Assembly: GCA_032622095.1 (NCBI GenBank)
Contig: CP136064.1
Coordinates: 44,594,989-44,658,988, forward strand
DNA length: 64,000 bases
Direction: 5' to 3'
Source of the DNA: Siphonodentalium dalli
Taxonomy: Eukaryota; Mollusca; Scaphopoda; Gadilida; Siphonodentaliidae
The notes beneath the pieces are model-generated. The model was not told the DNA's origin. It saw nothing but the letters and a program-made list of their open reading frames with translations, and did not search any database. Made by a program: the position numbers and the translations under genes. The stretch's first letter is position 1; each line of letters opens with the position of its first letter. Shown here in pieces: positions 23,908-36,290 of the stretch.

Positions 23908-24085
23908 CGGTTTAATGTCACCTTTTGTTGGTATATCAAATGATCACCGGCCGTTTTAAATTTTGCCTTCTTTTTCCTGCTTAATTTCATATCATTCTCC
24001 TGTATTTTCTTTTCTGACTCGCTTTAGTTAATCTCTGAGATTTTTCTGTTTCTCGCTGTCAGTGTTTGACATATCTCGATATCCG
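23908..24085 (+). repeat. Dispersed repeat R3, copy 1
   Basis: Matches 54068-54240 directly: 'tccggtttaatgtcac', 'atgatcaccggccgttttaa', 'ttagttaatctctgagattt', 'tctcgctgtcag.gtttgac'. About 90 percent identical by eye. Confidence 0.8.
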
Positions 24086-24180
24086 GGAACATAAATATCA
24101 TAATTGCCGTTTGAATGTATCGATTGACATGTATTGCAAGTGTTACATGTATATGCAGTTGTATTGTAACGCTCATTTCA

Positions 24181-24218
24181 GTGTGCGTGTGCATGGGTGA
24201 GGGTGTGTGTGTGTGTGC
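24181..24218. repeat. (GT)n-rich microsatellite
   Basis: Degenerate GT/GTGTGC repeat ending in an uninterrupted (GT)n stretch. Confidence 0.7.
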
Positions 24219-24556
24219 CGCTGCATATATGAACATGCTCTTGTAGTTATATCTGAATGGTTATATTATACACTGCACCCTTCCTCCCTATATATGATTC
24301 CCGGTCGGTGCTTATGAATTCGTTATGCGTTCTGATTATCTGCGCCTGCGTTTTATGAATCCCGTTCCTGAAACGGCAGAGGAAATATTCCACTTTCGTC
24401 TTAAATGTTAAGTCTATCTAATGATCATCTTACTACATTGGTTCATGAAACTGGGTCCAGGACACAGCTCATATACGGTAAGCGACTGTCATTCTAATTT
24501 TACCATGCGGGAGATACTACTTCAATAAATCATGTGCATTAATTGAGAATATGGTA

Positions 24557-25056
24557 ATTATGTTTACATTACATCAAATTGCAGGAAATGGCAATATAAA
24601 TTTAATAAACCTCACTGCCCCCACTTGCCGTTTAATCTACGTTTCTTACAAACTCTTCCTCCCCAGCCTTCCCGGTGCACACGAGTTCACCAGATTTTCA
24701 ACAACAAACATTAAATTGTTTTCATTTTAATTCTGATTGCAATTGTGTATACTTATTGTATCATATATATATTTATTGTATTTATGATGTGATCCGAACA
24801 CAACAACTATTCTAAACGTACTGTTTTGTTATGGCACATACGGATTAAAATATTACTGCACGTGCCTACGCATGAGACAGACATAATGGCTGACTGTAGC
24901 AACTAATCATGATCTGGATTGTGACGTGAGACGAGTCAATAAGAGGAACACACCTAGTGAAATATTTCGAATTTGTATATCTATGCTAAATTTTGGAACA
25001 ACATTTCATATTCAAATTACCGATGAACAGCCAACGGGTATGTATTGTTTTAAAGA
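24557..25056 (+). repeat. Third partial copy of the 39-64 kb duplicated block (R4)
   Basis: Matches 45692-46129 and 60817-61254: 'actgcccccacttgccgttt', 'cttcctccccag.cttcccg', 'acgtactgttttgttatg', 'gatgaacagccaacgggtat'. The copy is more diverged than A and B are from each other and carries an extra AT-rich segment near 24690-24790. It shows that part of the block is dispersed and does not exist only as the duplicated pair. Confidence 0.8.
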
Positions 25057-25480
25057 CATATTATGTACTTGTTTGGGTGCGTGAAACAGATAAGTTAGCA
25101 CCGGTACTCCGGCGTTATGCCAACTGGAGGAATGTCACATTCTACTAACAATAAAATCGCCGAAATTATCAAGTACAACTCCATAGAAAACATCGTCTGA
25201 ACTACACGCAATTGTAAATATTTACGTCTCGATTCGGGACGCAACTATCGGCGGTAAACTGACGAAAACGTTTAATTAACGGATGGCTAGAGTGCCGTAT
25301 ACGGTACTTTAGCCAAACTGCTAAATAGTGGGGCGGATAAATGAAAAATCGTGCATTTTATGGTAAAAGCGCAAAATTTGGCATATATCTACAACACATG
25401 AATATAAGTCAATTTGGATATCATGCCAAGCTGGAAAATGGCCATGGTTGCCATGGCAACCATTTTGGTGAAAATGTATG

Positions 25481-27045
25481 TTTTTTCTCTTAATGTTATC
25501 CATTATGCATTTCTGTTGCCCAGTATAACTGCACCGAAGACTGCTCACTTTGTATCAATTTAAGTTGGACATGTACCAGGATATATACCCGTTGACAATT
25601 ATATCTTTTGTATATGGGAAAATTCAAAATGGCTGATAAAATGGCTGCCATTTCTGCGAAAATTGCCCTTACATGTGTGCTGCGTATGCCTATGGGGGTG
25701 GAATGTGTGTACATTTTTATATTTCAAACATAAACTTTGGCTAGACAAACTAGATATAACTAGTCATTGGTAGATTATCATGCAAGAGTTTCCATTATGC
25801 ATGTAATCACATTCGGCCGAATTCTGGTCTCTGGTCTGGACCAGGTTTCGCGTAAACTATAGTCTAGACCAGGCCCAAACCACGGTGATCGCGATGTGTT
25901 ACCTAGCTTCGGAGCGAGTAAGCTGGGAATATTGGTCCAAGCCTATGTCGGGTCTGTTCATAATTCGAACCATGTGGTAACGTACACGTTCTGGTAACAG
26001 AAACAAAATGTATTTTTTGGAAGCATTTATCTTTATGTTAACCAAATAGGAATTGTGTTATATCGGTATGATAGATTATAGTTATATATGCACAGGACAC
26101 AATTTAATATAATCGATAATTATGTGTGTTATAGGTAATAGTCTACAACTGAGACATAGTACCCCCACCCCTGGTCTGAGATTTGTGTATAAACCGAGGC
26201 TTGAACCTGAGACGAGAATACCGATTTCTGGTTTCGCAGTAACGATACAGATTGGTAATTTGATTGTATATCATGCGTGCGTTTAGTTGGCTTTATATAT
26301 ACAATGAAATTTTATTTCGCCCTCCGGGTGTATACTAATTCAGAGATTCTTGGTATCGCTGGGCGCTGGGGGTTTTATTTATAGATATGGGAATTTTTGG
26401 GACGGATTTAAAAGTCGAACTGCGACCCGGAGGCCGAGTCCGGTAAAAGGTGTAGTTGGGAATTTCAATTTCAATTGTTATTATTCGGATGCCAAGAAGT
26501 GCAAGGCGATTAATTCTAGCGGGAATTCGCGCGTTAACCATTAGCGCGCTGCGCGTTATGTGTTTCTATTGATCTTCAACCTGCTTTGTTGCATTGTTAT
26601 CTGAAGATCTTTCGTTTATTTTCACTTGACATAAATCGGAATGCTATCTCCTATTAGTGCACGGGGATTGTATAAGAACTTTAATTCGAACATGAATCCG
26701 AGGTGTTTGTTTATATCGGTGTTTAACATGTTATTTAATATGTTATTTAATATCGTTTAGTGAACTTTTTCATTTAGTTATACGCGACAAATATTGGCAT
26801 GTTATATTCTAAATTAATTGGGATGGTTACTCCTTCGTGCTGTTTGTAAATATTGGCTTTTCATTTCTTTGTATGCGGAATACATCGGAGCTATGAATAG
26901 AGATGTTATTAAGAAAAGTGCCAACACTAACCCTTCACATTGGTTGTTTAACATACAATGTGGCCTAATTCTCAACATCATTTATATGTATGTGTACCGA
27001 GGATATATCAGAATGCTATATGAATTGAAGAATGTTCAGAAATTA
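25481..27045. other. Non-coding interior of the candidate 4-kb element
   Basis: No gene found. A locally GC-richer stretch at 26320-26550 ('gccctccgggtg', 'gacccggaggccgagtccgg', 'gcgcgctgcgcg') contrasts with its surroundings. The overlapping open frames there are antisense partners without a recognisable domain. Confidence 0.4.
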
Positions 27046-27055
27046 CCCCCCCCCC

Positions 27056-27515
27056 TTCCTGGGACCATGTTTTAATTGATACTCATGGGGAGGGGGCATA
27101 TTATAATTAGTCCTCATTGGACCATATTTTAATTGACCCTCATGGGACTATATTGTATTTCACCCCAGTGGGACCGTAGTTTAATCAACACCGATGGCAC
27201 CATATTTTAATTTTAATTAACCCTCATAATGGGACCATATATTTATTCTTTAATTAAGTCACGTTACCATATTTTAATTGACCTTAATGGGACCATATTT
27301 CAATTAACCCCCATGGGTCCATATTTGTATTAACCCTCATGGGACGATATTTTAATTAACAATCAAGGTACAATTTTAATTAACCGTCATGGGACCATAT
27401 TTGTTATTAACCCTGATTGGACGATATATTATTTAACCCTCATGGGACCATATTTTATTTAACCGTGATGTGACCATATTTTAATTTACCCTCATCGGAC
27501 CATATTTCAATAAAA
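27056..27515. repeat. Degenerate ~28-bp minisatellite
   Basis: Roughly 16 imperfect copies of a unit containing 'ctcatgggaccatatttt' followed by 'aatta'. Unit lengths vary (about 24-40 bp) and substitutions are common. Preceded by a C10 run (27046-27055). Confidence 0.85.
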
Positions 27516-28599
27516 TGCGATTATACTGCGGCATGCCCGAGCCACCGAATCCGATACGTTTATGCCGTCTGCCTGCGGGTTGTTTATATGCGTTGTTTAC
27601 TGCTATCTTGTCCCGGACATCCTGCAATGCAGTTGTGGTTTGAGTATGCCTCTGGGGTCTACAATTGTTATAAACGTTGTTTTCTGAAACTATTTTTTCC
27701 TAGAATCAAATGAAAATTATGACTTAGTGGCCACACCGAGAGTGTTGTGAAAAATATATAAATATACGAAACCGGTGGATATAATTTACGTCGACATGCA
27801 CTGTTATTGATGTCCATGCATGAGAAGAAATTGAGATAAGAAACCGCTCGAACGTTTCAAGGATAAAAAACATTAATTCAGCTGAAGTGATTTGCATATA
27901 CACTCGTGATTCGTATCGTATCTTGACAATGTATACCATTACAACCCTATGATACATACATGTAGTAATTGATCAATCATGATTGTAAGTCAGGCAGATG
28001 TGGTAAGCCCAAAAACAGGTATGCCAATTCAAATGTTTTACTTTTACATACATTGTATTAACATTTGAGTGATAACTGTGATAGTCTTAAGATAAGCGGC
28101 CCGATTCGTATGATTCAGATTGGTAGAAATTAGTATTACTCGTAATTGAAAAGCTCGCTTGAAATAACAGTATAGTATAATGATAAAAATCCCCGACAGC
28201 TGATTGGTGTATTATCTTCAGAAAATTAAATTCCTAAAATTTTAATATATGTGTTTCCTGATCAGATCGTGTAGATATTGAAATTGAACTGTATATATTG
28301 TTGTGGGAATTTGGGATGAAAAATGATATACGGGTAGGTGAATTTTTGTTTTAAAAAACATCCAAATTGAAGCATTGAAAAAAACGCCAAAAAAATGTAT
28401 TTTGGTGACCATTTTGCCCTCCATGGCGGTCATTTTATTCGCCATTTTGTTTTACCACCAACAGTCATATTTATACAATGTTAACTCAAAACCTGTCCAC
28501 ATGGTCAATACAGACTCGTTTAGTCAATATTGCCCACTAACAATTGTCACTAGATGTGGAGACGAATCATTCCACGCACTTTCAATGTAATTTGTCGGC
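27516..28599. other. Non-coding stretch
   Basis: No gene found. Short words such as 'ccattttgccctccatggcg' near 28410 resemble the 'atggccgcc' satellite vocabulary elsewhere in the window. Confidence 0.4.
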
Positions 28600-29339
28600 A
28601 TTTTAGCGACCACTTTTTTTTATCAGCGGTTACCATGGCAACCGTGGACCAACCCTAGCTTGGCTTGATATCCAAATCAACAAAGTATCATGCCAGGATG
28701 TCATACACAAAGTTTGGTGATTTTACCATAAAATGCACAATTCACCTATATTTTGTCACGGAGCCGCCCTACTAAAAGTACCGTAGATTCTATGCGCTGC
28801 TTGCATGACGTTATTTGTCACGTCAAATGCGCGCGTTCGCCATAACAATAGCAGCGCCCGAGCGCTGATTTATTCAACGCCGATTCCACGGGCACATACA
28901 TATATGTATGCTCAATGGAATTCGAGCGCTTTCAAACAACACGAGATAATTGGTGGTTTGAATCCACGTAGGATGATCCATTTCCCAAATCTAAATCACG
29001 TGGCTGGTTATAGTATTACTGTAAATTATGGACGCGAACGAGACTATATAGACGAAATACCATTACAAAACGATTTGTGCATGGCTCAAGGGCTGTCCTG
29101 ACCATCACGTTCATATGCGAAATAAAGAATCATTATTCAAAACACAATTATGTCTGTATATTCGCGTGGCATGTGAATCCAAATATAGGCATCTACTGTA
29201 CTTTAGTCAAACTGCTAAAGTGCCGTATACGGTATACTTTAGCAGTTTGAATAGAGTTTGGCTAAAGTGTCGTATACTGTACTTTAACAGTTCGGCTAAT
29301 GTGCCGTATACGGTACTTTAGCCACGACCTTTAATTAAT

Positions 29340-29872
29340 ATATAAGAATGATGGTGTGTGTTGTTCATTTGGATACACTGTTAGACATTACTGTCGGTTC
29401 GACGGTTTCGGGCCGTCATAATCGACGGTCCCATACCGTTTCATCAGTTTGACGGTCCCATACCGTTATTTTATGTGCCCACGAAAATTGTCTCAATTAA
29501 ATATTTTCGTGATTCAAAGTCATGCCGTCAAAATTCAATAGTATATTTATCGGTGACCATATTATATACGGCAATTACTCCATACAGTATGACTGAATCT
29601 TACTTTGCTGATATTTAATATATTTAATATATATTATTTATCCGGCATTCATTATGTGTTATGCAGATCCGTACGAATTATCATGAGTACGGTACGTTAT
29701 TCTCATTCCGGGGTTAAGTTCTCGCTTTAGCACAGCTCATTTCTTCGCCATTTTTCTTTGGCAATGCATATTTGATCGTAAACTAATGTTTTGGGGAAAC
29801 TGTTACCTTTTCGATTGTGGACAGTTGTTAAGACGGTCTGATTTCGGTTCCTTTGATAACCGGACAAGTTTC
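29340..29872. other. Non-coding stretch with 'gacggtcccataccg' repeats
   Basis: No gene found. At 29395-29480 the words 'gacggtcccataccgt' and 'cgacggt' repeat. Similar 'acggtct' and 'taccgt' words cluster at 37915-38120. Confidence 0.45.
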
Positions 29873-30207
29873 AATTGTGCGAAAATCGGCTTAATCATTG
29901 ACATCTCGAGAGCAGAGATTCATGCCAATCGATTCATCAATTTCACGGCATGGTCTGACTTCATTCGACTCAGTGTTGGGACTTAGTATCAAAACACTGG
30001 CACATGTACTGACACATTAGGATAAAAGGTCAATTGTGCGAAAATCGGCTTAATCATTTACAATTTCCACTAAATTCGAGAGCAGAGATTCATGCCAATC
30101 GATTCATCAATTTCATGGCATGATCCATGGTCTGACTTCATTCGACTCAGTGCTGTGTTGTGACTTAGTATCAAAACACTGGCACATTTACTGACACAAG
30201 AGGATAC
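29873..30207 (+). repeat. Direct tandem duplication, ~160-176 bp unit
   Basis: Two copies (29873-30024 and 30031-30207) share 'aattgtgcgaaaatcggctt', 'cgagagcagagattcatgcc', 'gtctgacttcattcgactca' and 'agtatcaaaacactggcaca'. The second copy has short insertions. Non-coding. Confidence 0.85.
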
Positions 30208-30217
30208 AGGTACAATT

Positions 30218-30743
30218 AAAGATACGGGCGGCGTTGGCGGTGGGTATGCTGTTAAAATATACACCCCCGTCAAAAACCGCCATAAACAGAAAGAATAGTA
30301 AAATATAGACAGACTTTGTTCTTATACCAATAAGAAATATGGCATGAACAGTATGGTATTGTCAATTTGTTTTCCTTTTTTATGTAAACAAAAGCAAAAA
30401 ACGTTACTTTTCCTGGCCTTTGTTTAGATCCGGATATGGTAAACACAAAGAGCGTTATTTGTTACCATTTTCCTGATATGGAAATAATAAAGAGCGTTTA
30501 CATCATTTTTGTGTGATTAACCAATAGAATTGCGCTGTGTTATGTAAACAGAATCACAACTTCTGTAACACGAGCATGCTCTTGTTTACGTACACAATTG
30601 TACGTTTTGACGACAATATACTATTTACTCGCTGATTATGTTTGTCATATGAACAAAACTATATGTATTTTAATATTCCTTCTGTTGATGGCGATTTGAA
30701 CAAATATGAATATTTCTGCAACGAACGCCACCCGTGCCATTAA
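30218..30743 (+). repeat. Dispersed repeat family R1, copy 3
   Basis: Third copy of the family at 1749-2250 and 12650-13155, more diverged ('gtacggttggcc' is here 'gatacgggcggcg'). It carries two 'aaagagcgtt' motifs (about 30449 and 30489). It ends just upstream of the LINE-4 5' region. Confidence 0.75.
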
Positions 30744-31115
30744 CACGAGCTTCGATGTGAACCAATAGTGACAATAATAACAACAACGACTCAACGAGTA
30801 GCTAGTACTATTAAAATGTTGACAATCCAGTTGACAGTGTTCAGAATCCGATTGTTTCAAAACACATGCATGCGCGAATAGTTAAACGGCAAGTGATTTC
30901 TGAAGAAAATTATCGATCAAAAACAACATTTAAAAGGATCCTATCTGCGATAATTCTTGTTTATTCACCCTCTGTGATTATGAGGAGTAAAATGTGATGG
31001 ACAATTCTTAGATGAATGGTACGGACACCAATTTATATGACTGTAAACAAATACCGTTAGAATATTTTGAATTCAAACAGAAAGTCAGCCCAATCGAATA
31101 ATCAAAACAACAAAC

Positions 31116-32569
31116 ATGGCGACCGCCAGTGACAATGTAAACACTGACATAACGACCGATCTACCGTCTGTGATTTCCGATAGTCTGAACATTGCAAACT
31201 CCCAACAAATGGTCACCAACGACACAACGGTGGATGCTCCAAATAATGGATCGCAGTCAATAGACTTTGACATTTTTCGAAACAAAATAAACAGCGCGGT
31301 GTTCAGCTTCACTGATCCAGAAAACGATTGCCCAGCCACAAATGTTTCGCAAGGTATGCTGGTTGACCTAGACACTGGGAAATCGAGTGATAGCTACTCA
31401 GTGCACAGCACTTATAATTATCCACTACAAAAGCCTGACCAAAGTGAACTAGTGACCGCTTTCGATGGCGAAGACATGTCGACGCTAAGAAACACAAATG
31501 ACCCAGATAAAAAGCTGGACATGATAATAAGTCTTCTGGCTGCAGTGCACACAAATATGAAAAACATAAATGATGTGAATCAGAATGTTAACCATAATAT
31601 GACAAATGTGAACCACAAACTGAGCAATATTGAACTGGCTGTCAATTCTCTAACTGGTAGAGTGTCTGATATGGAAAACAAGCAATCGGGGTTAGAACGG
31701 AACTTGCAGCACACAAATGCAGCGAACTCAATTCTACAATCCCACTCCATAGAGTGCATCAAAAGGAGTGCCCGTGTTGAACTTCTAGAAAGGAGAACTA
31801 TGTATGTACTCGAGCAGGTTACCAGTTCACTGGAATTGATGAACTCGAAAATGAAGGTGGTTACAATATACGTGTGACAATAGAAACAATATTGGTAGAG
31901 TTTCTTCAACAAAAGCTTGATATTAAACACAAAATCGAATTCGAACAAGTAAAACGTCTAGGGAAGTATGAGCACGGGAAAAGAAGGCCAATCCTAGTCA
32001 AATTTCTCAGATTGAAGGACAAGGAATTCGTGCGAAAGCAGAGTGGCGCTTTAAGAAATACAAACTATTATATCAACGAGCAGCACACAGCCGTGGTTAA
32101 CAGCTACCGCAAAAACACACTCAATCCTCTGACCAAGGAGGCCCGTGACAAAGGTAACTCAGCCAAGGTAGTGTCAGATAGACTATATGTCAACAATGAA
32201 CTAGTTACACCACCGATCAAATCCGTTTACCGCATGGAGAAACAATTCCCTAGCTTGGAACAAGCGCTGTCGACAAACCATAGTGTTAACACAGGAGGGG
32301 AAAGCTCAAAAACCTCCAAATTGGACACTAACCAAAAGCCGCAGCAGCGACAACAACAACAACATAAACAACCGTCGAACTCGCCAAAACAACAGCGACG
32401 TAACAATAACAATGGACAGTCTAATCGCCGTAAAACTCAGCTCACACACAGTGACCCAGATTTACAGGCCACACAAAGTGGGCCAAGTGATAAGCGCGCA
32501 TCCACAACAGGAGACTCTAGACCTGTGATACAATTATCACAACCGACACAAGGGACTGCTAAGACATAG
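31116..32569 (+). pseudogene. LINE-4 ORF1: L1-like RNA-binding protein, frameshifted
   Basis: ORF1 proteins of this type coat element RNA and act as chaperones. The start chosen is the ATG of 'MATASDNVN' at 31116. The N-terminal 140 residues are Ser/Thr/Asp-rich and probably disordered. A coiled-coil-like stretch follows (about residues 145-215, with 'LSNIELAVNSLTGRVSDMEN'). The first frame stops at 31877. The RRM/C-terminal region continues in another frame from about 31815 to 32569. It includes 'GKRRPILVKF', 'TNYYINEQH', 'KEARDKGNSAKV' and 'DRLYVNNE', the pattern of L1 ORF1p C-terminal domains. The tail is Gln/Asn/Ser-rich, encoded by a CAA-rich stretch (32340-32420). The shift lies near 31800-31820. 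The 12 bases between the ORF1 stop and ORF2 suggest reinitiation in the ancestral element. Confidence 0.85.
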
Positions 32570-32581
32570 GAATGCCCGAGT

Positions 32582-35500
32582 GTGACACGCATCAGGACAC
32601 TTTCCCTAACTGTATGTGGTTTGATATCTAAGTTACAAGACCCAGAATTTATAGAATATATAAATAATTTTGACCTACTTTTATTTCAGGAGACAAAAAC
32701 TGATACTGCCGATTTAATATACATTGATGGTTTCCACATTTTGGGGGCAAAACATCGGACCAAACTTTCCAAAGTTAGATCTGGGGGGCTATGCATCGCA
32801 GTACGTGAAAATATCAAGGGAAATTTTTCGCTGGTTAACGATGAATGTAAAAATGTTTTATGGTGTTTGTATAACAACAATCATGGAGAGAGCCATCTAT
32901 TTGGCAATGTATACGTGCCACCAGAAACTTCTAAGTACTATAAAGGGAATGAATTTGATAACCTACATATTTCAATCCTGGAGAAGAAAATAAATTACGA
33001 TGATATTATCATACTGGGTGACTTCAATGCCCGAACTGGTAGTGTCTGGGACAACGAACATGACATAAAGCTCATCAATAGCTACAAAGTTAACAATCTT
33101 TCTGAAAAGCGATTATCGCCAGACCATTCGAAAAATAATCATGGGGGCAAATTTTTACACATGTGTAATGAAACTGAACTAATTATTTTGAATGGCCGAT
33201 TGGGACCGGCTTCGGTCGGCTACACGTGTAAAGGTGTGAGCGTTATAGATTATGCAATCAGCACGCCGCGGTTCGCGAAGCGAGTGACTGACCTAGTAAT
33301 CGAAGACCAAAACATTCTTCACTCAGATTGTCATTCAGGAATCGTAGTAAATTGTAACCTAATTACCGAACCTTCCTTGCAGCAATCATTGGTGACAAAA
33401 CCAGTCACGCCGAAACGCCGTCGAAAACCCACCAATCAAAAGCCAGTCTTTAAAAACTGGAACAATAATCTTAGTGAACTATTTGCTCAAAATATAGACG
33501 CACGCGACGTGGCCGCACTTGAGAATGAAATTGATCAAATGTTTTTTGGAACAGTTCAGCAATCAGATTTGAACGGAATGTCTAATTCAGTCTGTGATAT
33601 ACTAACGCGTTCGGCCGAACAATTACAAACGAATGGCGGTGCTGAGACACGACGTCGTGTCAAGGGCAGTAACTCTATGAAAAGAAAGCCAAGCCAGCCG
33701 TGGTTTGCAAACGACTGCAGGGCGGCCCGAACGCGCTACAGGAAGATACGCCGATTATTTAAACGTGAACCAAACGTTACTAATAAGTGCGCTATGTTGG
33801 CAAGCAGAACAAACTATAAAATGGTCATTTTGCGAAGTAGAAAACGCCACCAAAGAAACATAAGCTGTGCAATACATAAGCTGCGCACAAGATCTAGCAA
33901 AGATTTTTGGAGTTTCATCAGGAAACTTGACACAGGGGGACAGGGGAAACCCACACCCACCTCAGAAATATTCAAAAATCATTATAATTCAGAAGAAGGG
34001 ACTGACAATCTAACAATGGGGGATAGCATATTGAGATCAGATTTATCTAGCTCATTCAGCTCACTTATCGCACCCTCGTCTGATTTTGAAGGACTAGATA
34101 CCAACTTTTTAAATGGAAATATTACTTTAAAAGAAATTGAGGTAGCTGTTAAAAAACTTAAATATGGGAAAGCAACAGTGTATGGTGAAATTGCCAACGA
34201 ATACATAAAATCATCATTCGATATTTTAAAACATATTTTAGTAAAGTATTTCAATCTGATTCTGAAGACAGGCCTCGTTCCGAGGGAATGGACTACATGT
34301 ATAATTAGGCCGATATATAAACGTAAGGGCAACAACTTAGACCCAGATAACTACCGCAAACTTATACTTCTCAGCTGTTTCGCGAAATTATTTACCAGCA
34401 TAATTAGTGAGCGAATCGACTCTTTTGTAGAAACAAATAGTATTCAGTCGGAGGCGCAGGCCGGATTTCGAAAAGGCTATTCTACAATAGACCATACGTT
34501 TGCACTTCATGCGTTAACGCACTTACTTAAAGCTAATAAGAACAAATCTTTACTGTGCATTCGTCGACTTTTCAAAGGCATTTGATAAGGTGTGGAGAGT
34601 AGGACTTTGGTCAAAACTCCTTAACTACAGAATTAGCGGTAAAATACTGACAGTGATAAAAGCTTTATATCATGACCTTAAGCTATTTGTTCGCCTCAAT
34701 GAAGACGAATCAGACTATTTCTACAGTCATATTGGCCTAAAACAGGGAGACAACCTCTCACCTCTGCTTTTTGCCATCTACATCAACGACATTGAACAAT
34801 ACCTTAACTCACAAATTGTGGCATCAGCTTAGATAAATTCTGTGGAATTGATACCGGTATATTACTGAAGATAATGTTACTTATCTACGCCGACGACACT
34901 GTATTACTTTCTGATACACACGAAGGCCTACAGCGAGCATTAAACTCCTTCTCAGATTACTGCAACATATGGAAATTGAAAATAAACACGACAAAAACTA
35001 AATTCGTCGTTTTCGGCCCGAAACCCAGAAAGAAAAAAACGACACTAGGTTTTATACTAAATAATCTTCCAATTGAGATAGTTAATAGTTATAAATATCT
35101 GGGGACAGTTTTCCACAAAAAAGGTGCGTTCGTAGCGGAACGAAATCTGAGATGTCAGGCAGCTAAAACTGCAATTTATGCACTTCTGAACAAATCACGC
35201 TGTCACAAACTCACAATTGAATCAATTCTTGAGATATATGAGAAAAGCATCATACCAATAATGACTTACGGGGCTGAATTATGGGGACATGAAAATATGA
35301 GGTGTTTCGAAAAACTAGAATGCTGGTTCCTGAAATTTACACTTAATATGAAGAAGTCTACACCATCCGTTTTTATATATGGGGAACTAGGAATGTACCC
35401 AATTACAGTTAGGATCAAAACCTGCTATCTCGGTTATTGGGCAAAAGTTATCTCAATGCCTACCCATAGGACCCCACTTATGCTATATTATGTTATATAT

Positions 35501-36076
35501 ACTTTGTATTGCAAAAATGTTTTTAATAATCCATGGATAAGAGGAATACATGACTCCCTTAATAAAATTGGTATGAGTAATGTTTGGCACAACCAGAAAG
35601 TATCGAGTATAGACCGATTTAACCGGACCGTTGAGCAAAGATTACGCGACTGTTATCTTCAAAGTTGGTGGTCAACAATATCCACATCGAGTAAATATGC
35701 ATTTTATAGAATTATTAAAACACACTTCGAACGTGAACAATTTCTCTCTATATGTGATAATACAACTGTGAATAATATCATTCGATTTCGGACAAGAAAT
35801 CACAAACTACCAATTGAACAAGGTGCTTGGCTAAATACTGACTATTCAACCAGAGTATGTACACTTTGTACCAAAGAACTAGGCGATGAATATCACGTTA
35901 TCCTGAAGTGTACAAAATTAAATGAACTCAGATCGACCTATTTGAAACCATATTTCTATAGAAGACCGAATGCACACAAACTCTCGGAACTCTTTAATAC
36001 TAGAAATAGAAAGACTATTAGGAATCTGTCAACTTTCATAAGGAAAGTCCAGGATATTTTCGGCAAGTCCACTTGA
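32582..36076 (+). pseudogene. LINE-4 ORF2: endonuclease-reverse transcriptase, two frameshifts
   Basis: ORF2 nicks target DNA and reverse-transcribes the element. The AP-like endonuclease (residues 1-260) keeps 'LLLFQETKTD' (catalytic Glu), 'ILGDFNARTG' (Asp/Asn) and 'HSDCHSG' (Asp-x-His). A basic linker follows ('RRRKPTNQ', 'PWFANDCRAAR'). RT starts near residue 520, with 'IIRPIYKRKGN..DPDNYRK' and 'QAGFRKGYSTIDHTFAL'. The frame is lost near 34565, just before what would be the 'FVDFSKAFDKVW' palm motif. It resumes at 34590 with 'GLKQGDNLSPLLFAIYIND', is lost again near 34818, and resumes at 34874 with an intact 'LLIYADDTVLLS' site, thumb, and C-terminal CTLC...EYHVILKC zinc motif. Total length is about 1,165 codons, normal for EN-RT LINE proteins. 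Apart from the two shifts it is well preserved, so this insertion is younger than LINE-2 and LINE-3. Confidence 0.92.
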
Positions 36077-36290
36077 GGCTAAAACACTGATATTCCATGA
36101 ACTTACCAAATATATAATAATGCACTCATGTATTCCTCATGTGAAATTTATTGTTATTATATGCCATATTTGAATATCTTGATGTAATACTATCTGTAAT
36201 ACCCTTTTCTGTAACGTTTCTGTATATATCCACATATCGATGAACAGAATAAAAATGAATCTGAATCTGAATCTGAATCTGTACATTAGT

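Larger units (their letters stand above)
25271..29339. mobile_element. Candidate 4-kb element with long inverted ends
   Basis: Ends 25271-25326 and 29284-29339 are inverted copies. Each holds 'ttaattaa', a 'tggcta' word, 'ccgtatacgg' and 'ttagcc.aactg.taaa'. Further inside, 25330-25480 and 28600-28770 are also inverted relatives ('gcattttatggtaaaa', 'tttggatatca.gccaagct', 'ggttgccatgg.aacc'). No transposase frame was found, so the element would be non-autonomous. The right end carries extra hairpin copies of the terminal motif (29196-29280). No target duplication was confirmed. Confidence 0.55.
30780..36290 (+). mobile_element. LINE-4: near-full-length non-LTR retrotransposon
   Basis: A 5.5-kb unit with a non-coding 5' region (30780-31115), ORF1 (31116-32569), ORF2 (32582-36076) and a 3' UTR. 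The 3' UTR holds an AATAAA signal (36248) and ends in four GAATCT hexamers (36257-36281). A simple-repeat tail fits target-primed insertion of several LINE clades. Two 20-base words match at 18 positions, 'attaacacgagcttcgatgt' (30739-30758) and 'attaacaagagcttcaatgt' (36327-36346), and are a candidate old target duplication. The 5' boundary is not precise. The element is inactive because both ORFs are frameshifted. Confidence 0.85.

Noticed and set aside
27056-27515. Regularly spaced repeats as a CRISPR array
   Set aside because: Units vary in length and sequence, there are no unique spacers or cas genes, and the context is eukaryotic.
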